Source: Phalacrocorax aristotelis (lineage: Eukaryota; Chordata; Aves; Suliformes; Phalacrocoracidae). Taken from it: a stretch of 64,000 nucleotides of DNA. The notes beneath the pieces are model-generated. The model was not told the DNA's origin and searched no databases. It saw nothing but the letters and a program-made list of their open reading frames with translations. Both the position numbers and the translations under genes were made by a program. Of this stretch, positions 10,858-22,164 are shown piece after piece; position 1 is the stretch's first letter, and each line of letters begins with the position of its first letter. The stretch is from the NCBI RefSeq assembly GCF_949628215.1, contig NC_134288.1:9431682-9495681 (forward strand), read 5' to 3'.

Positions 10858-13800
10858 ATGGCGAAGCTCCGCGCCCTGAGCATCCTCCTAAGCCTCCTCG
10901 TCCCTGCACAGACCACCAGGTCACCCGACTGTGGGGGCATCCTCACCCCATCAGGACTGAGCTACAGTAAGTCTGGACCCCGTACCTCCCATGCCTTCAG
11001 CAGGGAAGGGAGGCAGCAGCATCTTTCAGTCCAGCGATGAAATATCAAACACTGTCACCAGAAATTTATGCCATTAATCAGCTCGCTTTCATCATCCCCT
11101 TTCTATAGTTAGTAACAGGGGGGTTTAGTATAGAATGGAAGTGTGTCACCTGGACAGATTTCAGTCTGTCCATCTCTGTGCATCAGACCACAGGCTCCAG
11201 AGGGTCTCATAAAATATCTGCCCTCTTTCAGTTGCTGAAGTTTCAAAGCTACAGACAGAGTCAGTCCTCAGGCAGGATCTAATGGCCCCAACAGTCTCAG
11301 ACCTGTTTCTCAGCTCCCCAAAGCCCAGCAGGTGAGTCTGCGGCCCAGGCTTTGCCACCATACCACTGGTTCATGCTGGTGTTTAGCTGGAGAGTTCTGA
11401 ATATCATCAGGAAAGACATTTTTCCAGTGAGGGCAAAAGTCCTCATGGAGATCAACATGGCTGTTTGGCAGAGTTTAGAAACGAGTTCCTGGCTCCTCCT
11501 TTGGGTTCTAAGGGCAGCAGCCATGGTGCCACCATCAGAGCACTGATTTATCTGTGCACTGTGCAGATCTTACGGACTTTTGGGGTTTGCCCACTGTGAG
11601 AGCAGACAGGGATTGCACATCAGTCTGTGCCAGTCTCCTGACACCTTCATTTCTCCTCCAGCAGGAACCAAATTAACTCTGTCAAAGTTGCTGAGCTTTC
11701 TCTGTCACTCATCCCTGACACCGGGCTGCGGCTGAGCATCGACGTGGACCTTGGCATCACGCCTGCCCCGTGAGTGCTAGGGCTGTGGGGCTGGAAGCAG
11801 CCCAAGCCCCCTGATGGAGCTATGGGGCCGCATCCAGCACTCGCTGTCTGCCTGTGGGAGTAGAGGGGGGGCTGGGGCTAGTGGGACCGGGAGCAGTGCC
11901 CACACTCCAGCCTCCACCTCTTTTCCCCTGGCACAGCTCAACCACCAAAGTGATGAGACTGTCCATTCTGGCGGACATCCATGTAGAAATGAACCCTGAA
12001 GGGAACCTGGAACTAGTGACCTCTGCCTGCAAACCCACCTTGGAGGAGATGCAGAGCACTGAGGAGTTGGAAAGGTCAACCCCATGGTTTTCCTTGTTGT
12101 GGGATCTGGATAAGGGGGGTGAGAGAAGAAACTGAGACACGAGCACTGATAGGCAGGAAGGTGGTACAACTGAGATTTGCTCACTGTCCTAAAAGTTTAC
12201 AAAGGTTAACACAAAAACTTTATCTTCAGAGGAGGAACTTTCTTGTGCTTGTAGGGTTCGTTTCCCCCTTTTTAAGAGAGTTTCATTCTCTCATAAGGGA
12301 CTGGAGTGTGGAAGGAACATTTTTAATGCAAGTCCAACAGCAATTCTTCAGCATTTTAGGATTCTGAATTGTAATCCTAACATAATAGGGGTTAGAAAAT
12401 AATGGTAATGCTGTCTCTGGATGCCTTTTGGGTCAGATAAAAGATGCTCACCTACCCTTGGCTGGTTCTTACCTAACTTCTGTTCTGTTGTTTTCATCCA
12501 GCGAGTCCTCTAGTTCAGATGTGGACAAGCAGATTAACGTCGATAAGGTAAGATAAAGTTTGTAAAGGCATGAGACAGGAGAAGAGAGAGTTGTACAGTT
12601 CTGTAAGAATTAGGGCACTTTAAGTCAACCTGGTGCTTTGCCAGGTCTCCCTTGCAGCCCTGTGGTCACTGAATGCTGCCATCCCCTGTCTCGTGGCTGC
12701 TGCATGCCCAGCTGATGGGGATGCCCATGCCAGAGGTGTTCAGGGGATGCCTGATGCCAGCAGACCCCCCTGTTCATCCAGCACCTCTCTTTTTGTTCTT
12801 TATTCCACAGATTTGCCTGGAAGTCTCCAAGTTACTGCTTTTGCCAAATGAACATCTGATGTCTCTGACAGGTGAGCATTTGGTTTTCAGTCTTGTCGCA
12901 GACTAAGGGCTTCAGGGCTCATTTTGGAGCAGGTCATGAGATGGGGTGGGCTCCCACCCTGCAGCAGAAACCCAGCAGCAACGGCTCTGCTGCCGTCATC
13001 CCTGGGAACCTGCTCTGTCCACCTGGCTCTCTTTCCCTGCCTCGTTACTCGGGAAACCCAGACGCTTCCCAGACCCAGCCTGCCGTCACTGCTCCCCTCC
13101 TCTTTCTGAGCATCCCTCTGCTTGGTTTGCAGCTCAGTTCCCCATCATGCCAAGCTGCCAGGTCCAGTACCTGCCCCTGGCTGCACCTGTGTTCTCCAAG
13201 CAGGGAATCACCATATCCTTGCAAGTAAGTCCTCATTTTCCACCACTCACAGCCCAGCTACAGGCTTTGGGAGAGCTGCTTCCTCCCAGTGGCACATGCC
13301 TCAAACTCCTTTCCTTGCCCATGTCCCTGCAGACGACTTTCCAGGTGGCAGGGATGGCAATCCCCCTGCCAGTCAGCCCTGTGCCATTCAGCATGCCTGA
13401 GCCAGCGAGCTCCAGCCCTTCCCACTTCACCCTGGCTTTCTCTGAGCACTTCTACACCAGTCTCTTCTTTGCCCTGGAAATGGCTGGAGCCTTCAACATG
13501 ACCATCCCGGTGAGTAGAGCAAGGAAGGAGTAGAAAATATGCATTTGGAGAGACAGCCCTGCCCCACAAATGGCTTGGAGGAGCCATGCGTCCTGCGAAG
13601 AAATGACAGTGCCTGTGGGAGTCACAACCCCTCACCCCCAGGGTCCCAAAAATATTGCTGGTCTAACAATGAATAGAGAATTTGCCACAAGGAGTAACCA
13701 GAATGCTGCTCCTGGCACATCCTGGCATGCAGGAAGGCTCCTGCGCATACCTGTGCTCAGCGCTTACCACGGGGTCTGCACAGCCCTGCGGTGCATGAGC

Positions 13801-16186
13801 CCTAGAGCAGCAGCCCCAAGCAGCCATCAGTCGGATCACAAGCTGTGCTTTGTCTTTCAGAGCCCACTGACCACCGCCACCGCGGCACAGAAGCTTACTC
13901 AGGTTTGTTGCCATTGCTGTTGCTCCAAGAGGCACAGCCCCAGCTCGGGCAGCGACCCCAGCCTCCTGCCCACTACCCCGGGGGCGTAGGGGATGCTGCA
14001 GTGCCCAGAAATAACCCTCCTCCCTTGGCAGATGGGCTCCCTCTTCCAGGAGGACCTACCAGTAATCCTGCAAGCTGTGTTCAGGAGCTCACCTCGGGTG
14101 GTGCTGGAGGAAGGCAAGGCAGCGCTGAAGCTCTTCCTCACCGTCCATGTCGGGGCAGGCTTGCCAGCTTTCCAGAGCTTCCTGAGTGTGAACGTGGTGA
14201 GTGTGCCCTGTGAGCGTGCCCTGTGAGCGTGCCCGAGCTGCACATGGGCAATGCCCTTTGCTCCAAGGCCCGGCCCAATGGCAGCTGTTGCAGGGGGCTG
14301 ACTGAGCCTTCACCTGCCACAGCGCTCACAGCCCCGAGCAGTGTTTGCCTCTGTTGCATAAAGCAGGGCGTGAGGAGCACTTTGCAGGTGGCAGCACATG
14401 GATGCGTTCATTGCATCTCACTATTCAAAGCTGAAGTGGGACCATTTGCTCACTCTGATCCTGCCCTCTCTTTTCCCCTTGCAGGATATGTCTGCAGGAC
14501 TCCTCCTTAGCGTCGCCGACACAAGGATGACGATCTCTGCAGCAACGATAGAGTAATGAACCCAGCTATGCTCTGAGTCCTTAAGGAGACATGCCCTAGT
14601 CACAGCAGGGAAAGGAGAGGGAAAGCGGTCTGGGGAATTTATTAGCTTTTATGGTTTGGGCACTGCACAGGTAGCTCTATCTTGGGGGAAACAGTGAGGC
14701 TCCAGTAACATCATTGGAGAGAAAAGTGGAAATTGCACCCTACACTCAGCACAGATGTACGCAGGCAACCGGCACACGCTAACACCTTCTGCTTCTCCCT
14801 GTTCCTGCTGCACCGTTGGCACCACTGCCGGGGAAAGTACACGCTCAACTACCCCATCTGCAAACACAGCCCACTGCTGGAGGGGCTCCAGTGTGCCCAT
14901 CGCTCCAGACCCTGGCCCCACAGCCCACTCACCCCATCACAGCCTGCCCGTTTCAGTGGGGCCCCACGAAAGCTGTTCAACCTGGGTCCTGGGGTCCAAA
15001 ATGTCCTCAAGCCCTTGCTACTGTGCCCAGGGGGAAAGTCAGGCTTCAGCCACCTGCTCAGATGTACGCAGGCACTAAGTTCACTGTGGGCTTGGCCCTG
15101 AACTCAGCCTGAACTCAGGCGTTCAGGTGAACATGAAAGTCACTGCTCATTACAACTTATTACAAGCAGTTTCTGTGCCACTGTTTGTTTTCCAGGGATA
15201 TTGAGCTCAGCCTGGCTGCCTCCGACGTGGGCCCCGTACCGGTAGGTGCCCCAGCTGCACACCCCCCTAGTGACCAAGGGCAGTCACATCCCCTCCTTAA
15301 ACCATGCTGCTGTGACTTGCTGAATGCAACAGGCCATGCCTTAGCACCATCCTCTAACAGCTGCACCAGCCAGCCTAGACTGCCCTAAACCATCCTGGGG
15401 TTGGTTAGCAGCAGGGAAATATTTACTTCGGGTGCTCACTGCACCCTGCAGAAGGCAGAGGCAGGTCCATGCAGGATTAGGAAAGGTGCAATGAGCATCA
15501 GGACCCCTCTCTTGCTGGTCGCTGCCCCTCTCCTTCTGCTGTAGAGTCATGCCATAAGCGAGCTGACCGTGGATTTCCCTTTGGCAGGCTGCCTTACTGG
15601 AGGAATTATTTTTGCCCACAATCCGTGAGGAGGTACCAGCTCAGATGAACGGTGAGGAGTCAGGAGTTTTGCAGCAGTGCTGCCACACAGGATACATGAT
15701 GAGGATGAAGGCAGCACCCACGTGGTAACTTTCCCTCTTTTTTTTTTTTCCCCTAGTGGTCCTGAGTGAAGGTGTATTCCTGCCCCATGTCTCCAGCTTT
15801 ACCTACACCAACGTCAAAGTCATGATTCACAAGGTAAGAAAGAAGACATTTAAATTGCTCCCTGCTGTGTTTGATTTAAAGGGAACCCAGGAGCGATGCT
15901 TACCTCCTGGCTCCAAAATAAATCAGACCTTGCTCCTTTAGCCCTGTTAACCCGCAGAACCAAGTTTCATCACTTTAAATAGACATAGTTCCTCTCTAAC
16001 CCCACTGAGATGAGCAATAGCTGTGTTGGAGGAACCATTGGCCTGCAGAGAGCCCTGTGCAGGCTGGTGTGAGCCACAGAGGCACCTTGCGCAGCCCTTG
16101 TTCCTCCCCTTGCTTAGGACTATGTCTTGATCCCCTGCAACCTTGAGCTACAGGCGAGGACTGGAGAGAAGACTACTGTGGGCTGA
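10858..16186 (+). CDS. TENP: TENP / ovoglobulin G2, BPI-fold secreted egg-white protein (15 coding exons, 453 aa)
   Basis: Coding exons: 10858-10966, 11232-11331, 11662-11769, 11937-12074, 12502-12547, 12811-12871, 13133-13224, 13333-13509, 13861-13902, 14032-14196, 14485-14552, 15196-15241, 15588-15651, 15757-15833, 16118-16186. All junctions are GT-AG, phases agree, and the 1362-nt frame is open. Residues 1-20 are a signal peptide (LSILLSLLV core), followed by SPDCGGILTPSGLSY, the TENP N-terminus as I remember it from chicken. Cys137 (exon 4) and Cys169 (exon 6) match the disulfide pair of the BPI N-terminal barrel. N273-M-T is a possible glycosylation site. The protein ends DYVLIPC.... In the family this is a two-barrel lipid-binding fold; TENP is secreted into egg white, and antibacterial activity has been reported for bird homologues. 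I see no BPI-like lysine cluster. It converges on ovocalyxin-36 and diverges from a decayed paralogue. Confidence 0.93.
14197..14235 (+). repeat. Three tandem copies of a 13-nt unit starting at a splice donor
   Basis: The unit GTGAGYGTGCCCT is repeated three times (the last copy partial), beginning exactly at the donor of TENP coding exon 10. Each copy recreates a gtgag donor core. Confidence 0.85.
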
Positions 16187-16419
16187 AGTCTGATGTCCAG
16201 AGTAAAACTGTGGCAAAATTGTTCTGTCAACTCTGAAATCATGCTTTATGTTTTGTCACTGCTTGAAATGCTGAAAATCATCTTTCTTGCCTTACTAAAA
16301 CAACACTTTCTCAGATTTAGGATAATAACAGCATTGCACAAACAGCTTTCCTTTCCAGTCCTGCTCTTGTTATTTTTGTTGCACAAAGAGGATGGATTGT
16401 AACAATGTTCCATACCTTA

Positions 16420-16425
16420 ATTAAA
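16420..16425 (+). terminator. Poly(A) signal ATTAAA of TENP
   Basis: The common variant ATTAAA lies 234 nt past the TENP stop codon at 16186. I did not see an AATAAA nearer to the stop. Confidence 0.55.
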
Positions 16426-16429
16426 CATT

Positions 16430-17789
16430 TCTCTTTCATACTGCATTTTCTGTATGACTACTGACTTTTTTCCCCTCAACGATTTGTATCTAAAAAGACA
16501 GATTTTGTCTTGCTAAGAACTGGTACCAGTACAGAAGTCCAGACTTTACATTTAATTAAAGGAGCATGAAAATTCCACTAATTTACAAGGATGCAAAGTA
16601 GCCCTGTGCCTCTCAGCTGCAGAATGACATGGCCCCTACCAACAAGAGCTCTTTTATCTGCTTTTCCTCCATTTCTCGTGTTACTATGGGAACATTATGG
16701 CTGGCAGTTTTCCCTAGGTCAGAAAGAAGGGGAGGGGAGAGAAATTAGTCTGCACCATGGTTTCTAATTTTAGACTTGAAGGCAATCTTATTTTCAAAAC
16801 TATACTTCTGACAAAGCTCATGACAGAGAAAATGCTGAATGAAACATAACTGCACACGTACAGACAGTGCCACGCACTGGCTTGGCAGGCGCCCGCCCAA
16901 GGGTGCCAGTGGCTGCATTTGTCGACATTGGTATGCTCTTTCCTACTGACCAAACACGTCTCCATGCTCAAGAGGTTGTTCAGCAAATTAAAGGGGTGAA
17001 AAAAAAAAAACCCAACACAACAGACTTGAGAGTCTGAAATGGAAGGGTGGACTCGTAACACAGATCCTAAAGCCGCCCGAGTCGCTCCATCGGCGGGTGC
17101 TGTTGGCAGCTGCCTCTGGACAGGGTGAGTGCATCGCTGTGCCAGTGCCCAGGAAGAGCACCCTTATTGCTGCCTGTGTGGCTCTCACGTAACCTCTGCA
17201 GGGATGATGCCCATGAAACCATATTAATTACATATACCTCTGCTTTCACTTGCAACAGCTATACACATCGTTTCTAGTCTCTGGACCTGCTGAAAAGCAC
17301 TGCAAAACCTCATATTTCAGAGACTCAGAAATAGGAAAGCAAACACAACAAGCCAAGTTGATTTATTATAAGGAGTAAAAAACCCTGGAGGTTTATGTGC
17401 CCAGCTTGGGGACCTGACTAACGATTTTAATGCCCAAAGCTGGCAATAGCGGGAACTGCTTCTAATAAAAATTTCCTGGTAGAGCTGCAACCATTATTCT
17501 TTGACTAATATATCTTAAACCAGTTTGCCAAATAGAATAAGCTACAGTAGTAAAATATATATTTATTTACCAGTGGCTATTCTGGCTTTAGGCTTTACTG
17601 CATAGCTCTGCATCTCCGGTGTAGGGCTGTGGTTATGGGAGCTGCACACCTCGACTCCCAGTGCCACACACCCGACCTGGGACCAGGTGCAGGCTTGGGG
17701 CAGAGCTGGCTTACGCTAGAGAGCTGGGGTCTTCTGCTGCTCCCCCCATCACCCCATTTACCGACCCCACCAGCACCTGCAGGAGTGTT
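16430..17789. other. Intergenic 3' flank of TENP, no gene recognised
   Basis: Unique-looking sequence between the TENP poly(A) signal and the CR1 copy. It is AT-rich in places, with only short unconvincing frames on both strands. Confidence 0.5.
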
Positions 17790-18910
17790 AGAATCATAGA
17801 ATCATTCCATTTGGAAAAGACCTCTAAGATCATCAAGTCCAACCATCAACCCACCACCACCATGGCCACCTAAACCATGTCTCCAGGTGCCACGTTACAC
17901 AGTTTTTGAACATCTCCAGGGATGGTGAATCCACCACCCCTCTGGGCAGCCTGTTCCCATGCCTGACCACTCTTTCAGTGAAGACATTTTTCCTAATATC
18001 CAATCTAAACCTCCCCTGACACAACTTGAGGCCATTTCCTCTTGTCCTATCACTAGTAACGTGGGGGAAGAGACCAACACCCACGTCGCTGCAACCTCCT
18101 TTCAGGTACTTGCAGAGAGCGATAAGGTCTCCCCTCAGCCTCCTCTTCTCCAGGCTAAACACCCCCAGCCCCCTCAGCCGCTCCCCAGCACACTTGTGCT
18201 CCAGACCCTGCCCCAGCCCCGCTGCCCTTCTCTGGACACGCTCCAGCACCTCAATGTCCTTCTTGTCCCGAGGGGCCCAAACCTGAACACAGGATTCAAG
18301 GTCGGCCTCCCCAGGGCCGAGCACAGGGGCCCCATCCCTGCCCGGCTCCTGCTGGCCACACCAGTGCTGACACAAGCCAGATGCTGTTGGCCTCTTTGGC
18401 CACCTGGGCACTGCTGGCTCATGCCCAGCCGGCTGTCAACCAACAGCCCCAGGTCCTTCCTCACCCGGCAGCTTTCCAGGCACTCTTCCCCAAGCCTGTA
18501 GTGTTACCTGGGGTTGTGACCCAAGTGCAGGACCCGGCACTTGGCCTTATTAAACCTCACACAATTGGCCTTGGTCCATCAATCCAGCCTGTCGACACCC
18601 CTCTGCAGAGCCTTCCTACCCTCGAGCAGATCGACACTCCCACCCAATTTGGTGCCATCTGCAAACGTACTGAGGGCACGCTCAATCCCCTCGTCCAGAT
18701 CATTGATAAAGATATTAAACAAGACCGACCCCAAAACCAAGCTCTGGGCAACGCTGCTCATGACCAGCCGCCAACTGGATTTAGCTCTGTTCACCACAGC
18801 TCTCTGGGCTCGGCCATCCAGCCAGTTTTTAACCTGGCAAAGAGTACACCTGTCTAAGCCACGAGCCACAGCTCTCTATGAAAAAGCTGTGGGAGACAGT
18901 GTTGTCCCAA
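17790..18910 (-). mobile_element. CR1 LINE, 5'-truncated, C-terminal reverse transcriptase plus 3' tail
   Basis: Read on the minus strand, the element runs from the end of the reverse-transcriptase domain ([18 protein letters not shown] near 18750-18700) through the conserved CR1 tail block ([14 protein letters not shown], then [20 protein letters not shown], then [19 protein letters not shown]). It ends in ATTCTATGATTCTA at 17790, the octamer-type terminus of bird CR1. The catalytic FADD box reads FADG, and the frame shifts at least once, so the copy is dead. It sits between the 3' ends of TENP and ovocalyxin-36, oriented like the latter. Confidence 0.95.
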
Positions 18911-21296
18911 GCAGTCACTTTGGGTTCACCTGGAAAAAGAGATGATGAAAAAAGCATTTGTAGTAGCAACTTTGGCATAAACAAAATCCGTAGTTTTCCT
19001 GGGCATTATCCCAGGCTCCCACGGGATGCACTGCTTCCCTTGCCAGAGGCACACAGAGGACAGCCAGATGGTTCAAATGCTTGAGAAACAGAGATGAGTC
19101 CCTTCGCCAGCCCCTATGTGTCAGCAGAGGGATGAAGCTTTACCAGGGACATTCCTGGAGCAAGAGCTGGAGAGACCAAAGTCCCACACAGCCCAGGCAG
19201 AGCAGCCAGCCCATCACACCCTGCTCCTGCCACTCACCCATAAAGAGATTTGTCAGTGTGTTGGGGTGCTGGCATGCTGGAAAATGACTGCTTAGTGGTT
19301 TTTTCACAGTGGACAGGATTGTCACAGTTCCTATGAATTCCAACCTGCAGTTTTCTTCTCTGGATTTGCTCCTGAACCCACCAGCAATTCAAAGCACTAG
19401 ATTTATGAGATGCAGAAGTAATAAGTTATACTGAGGAGCTGCTGCCCTTTCCTTTTGAAAAGGCTCCTCTGCTTCTTCCCGTGCAATAAACGATGTGACA
19501 GAAGCTGGGGCCTGGGAGGAAAAGCCATTTCCAGATGCATGAGAGGACTTCACTTTTCTGTGATCCCAGGCCCGCGCAGCCCCTGCCCTGGCCCTACAAG
19601 ACAGCAAGCTCTCCAGTTACACTCTACCTGCTGTCTTTTCTTTCTCAAGTCAAACAGTCCCCTGGGACAGCGACAGATCACAGATTATTCCACAGTCTTC
19701 CAGCAAAATTAACCTTCCCCCACCCCAGCAAACCAGAATGCACACAAAAGTGCTGGCCAGGAGTGTGCAAGAAAGGTGCTAAACTTCACTTACCATACAG
19801 AAGGTGTTTGCTCAGTAACCAGAGCAAAACCTTGTACAAACAAAGCCTGTTATGGCAGCCTGTGGGCAAAAAGGATGGATAGACACCAAGCCCCCATGTT
19901 CTGGTAACCCCGAGGTGGCACAAAGCAGCTGCGAGTGCTTTGGCTGTGGGGCTGACAGTGCAGGTCAGCCGAGCTGTTCATCCTGCCCACCAGGTAACAG
20001 GGTCACACAACCCCCTGAAACCCTGCTCTACCAACACTATGGACACACCGGCATCAGAGAGCACAAGCAGTGGGGTCTGAAGTTCCATGCTCCCGGCTCA
20101 CGAGCATGGTCCAATGGTCCACAGTGTCCCTTCTTGTTCACAACTTGCCTCATAGATATTCCTCACGCACATGGTTTAGCTGGTGGCTGGGGCTGCCCAC
20201 AATACACTACTTGAATGGGGAGTCCCATCACCATGCAGGAGCATCATTTCTGCCCAGGGACAGAGCAAGGTCTGTTACCAGCAGCTGAATGGCCTTTGGA
20301 GAGCACAGCCCCACCAGCAACATCAGCCTGCATGGAGCTGGGAACCAAAGGAGCTGTTCAGACTTGCCAAAACACCAGTCTTCAGCATTACCATGTACTT
20401 CAACCCACCCAAAACCCTCCTTCCACGACACAAGACACGCCTGCCCACACAATGACAGTAAGTGACACCAGGTTTGCCATTTGGCACAGCACAGGAGACC
20501 TCTGGGCAGTTTGCATGAGCCGGGACTGCCAATGGGTCCAGCGCATCCTCTGCTGTGTTCAGTGATTATTCTGCAGCATCTCACTGGGATGCTGGAAATT
20601 AATGCAACAACCAAGGGCTTTGGCCAGGCAGATATTGAACTACTCTTACCTTTAGGCAGAAATGCAGAACAGGATGTTGCCCCTGTCTGTTACCTGATCG
20701 GTGCTAGACTTCTTCCACACACCACCCATGCTTTAACACTGATGTACCACCACCAACTTTGGGGACACTGGCAATAAATAATGTCTAGTGCTGTTTTTTA
20801 ACAGGTATTTGAGAAGCCATTTGGGACCTCATGTTTGTTTATTTTTTATCCAGAATCATATGTTTTTCTGAAATCAAAAAAGCCTGAATTCTTTCCCGTG
20901 ACATGCAGAGACCAACTGACTGTCACATCAGCCTAAGCAAACATGGACTATTTCACGCAGATAGGTGTGCTCCAGTTTAATTGTACTTACCAGTTACCTG
21001 GTAATGAATCCCTTCAGATTCTATTAGGAAATGCTTCATGACCTTTGGAAATTCAATTCCATTCTGATTTCTACTTGTGGATTAGCATCTAGTCAGTAGG
21101 TTACCTGGCCAGGAGTAGCCACGAAAATGCAAGTGTTTTTTTTCTAAGGAAGTTTGAGTGGAAAAAGTTTTCAAACCACAAACCCAAATATCAGTTGTCA
21201 CAAAGGAACCAGATCCCATAGAAAAAGGCAGGACAGATACTGTCCCTGAGAAGCATCAGAAACCAGAACCTCATTCCAAGCACTAAAAAAGTAGGA
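18911..21296. other. Intergenic between the CR1 and the ovocalyxin-36 3' end, no gene recognised
   Basis: Many overlapping 60-130-codon frames, none with a recognisable motif and none supported by splice sites or a partner exon. No BPI-family exon was seen here on either strand. Confidence 0.5.
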
Positions 21297-21299
21297 ATG

Positions 21300-21305
21300 T
21301 TTATT
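21300..21305 (-). terminator. Candidate distal poly(A) signal AATAAA of ovocalyxin-36
   Basis: AATAAA on the minus strand about 860 nt past the proposed stop at 22165. The choice between this and the nearer ATTAAA at 21897-21902 cannot be made from sequence alone. Confidence 0.35.
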
Positions 21306-21896
21306 AAAAGAGTTACATGACAAATGTATCCTGAGCTCCTGCTCAGCACTTCATACCCTTCTGAACGTGGATGGTGACATTTACTTAGAAAACCATATGC
21401 AACAAGTTTACTTTTTTGTTATATCAAGAACAATTTTGCCTCAGAACAAATTTAACAATTCCACTCCAGCATCACATGCAACCGCTATAACTCTGCACCC
21501 AAAATCATGCTAAGTTCTCTAAATAAATATTCGTACACAGAGCTGCCTAACGGGTTTTGGCTTATGCAAGTATCTTAGCACCCACATGAGCCAATTAACT
21601 TTAGTGTGTCTTAAATGTTTTCAAGAATCTTGAATCAAGTTTAGAAGAGAAAAGTAGATAATGCCAGTCTCTGTGTTCCATCCTCATTGGTCTTTCTTCT
21701 TCTTTCTCTGCCCAGAAAGACCTCTCCATGCCTTGTACTCCCCAGCTCACACAAGAATCGCCAGCAGGCCCTGAAGAAGTGCAAGGAGCAACACATCCAT
21801 GTTATTTCCCAACTTCAAGGGGTGCTGGTTCACAATAGCTTGTCAGAAACACACAGTGAACCAAAAACCCTCTTGCAAAAATCCTCACATCAAATT

Positions 21897-21902
21897 TTTA
21901 AT
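21897..21902 (-). terminator. Candidate proximal poly(A) signal ATTAAA of ovocalyxin-36
   Basis: The variant signal ATTAAA on the minus strand, about 263 nt past the proposed stop codon. It is the first recognisable signal in the 3' flank. Confidence 0.4.
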
Positions 21903-22164
21903 AGGAAGGGCACTGTACGCTTTGGGAAGTGTTGGAGAATATCCCGGCCCCTCTGGGGCATCTCCAGGATGCACAGGGCTGAAATTTGCTGTAATTCAAG
22001 ACATTTTGACCAGAGCCACTGGAAAGGGCTTGCCAGACCCCATGGACCCACATCAGAGCTGCTCACACAGAGTTCTCCAGAAAGGAAAGGCACCCTGGGT
22101 GGGGAACCAGGACCTACCCCAAAGGGGCTGAACATTGCTCATTGTGTACCTGGTTCGATAATAC

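Noticed and set aside
12946-13533. 195-codon plus-strand frame
   Set aside because: It reads through TENP exons 7 and 8 and the intron between them; the spliced gene explains it.
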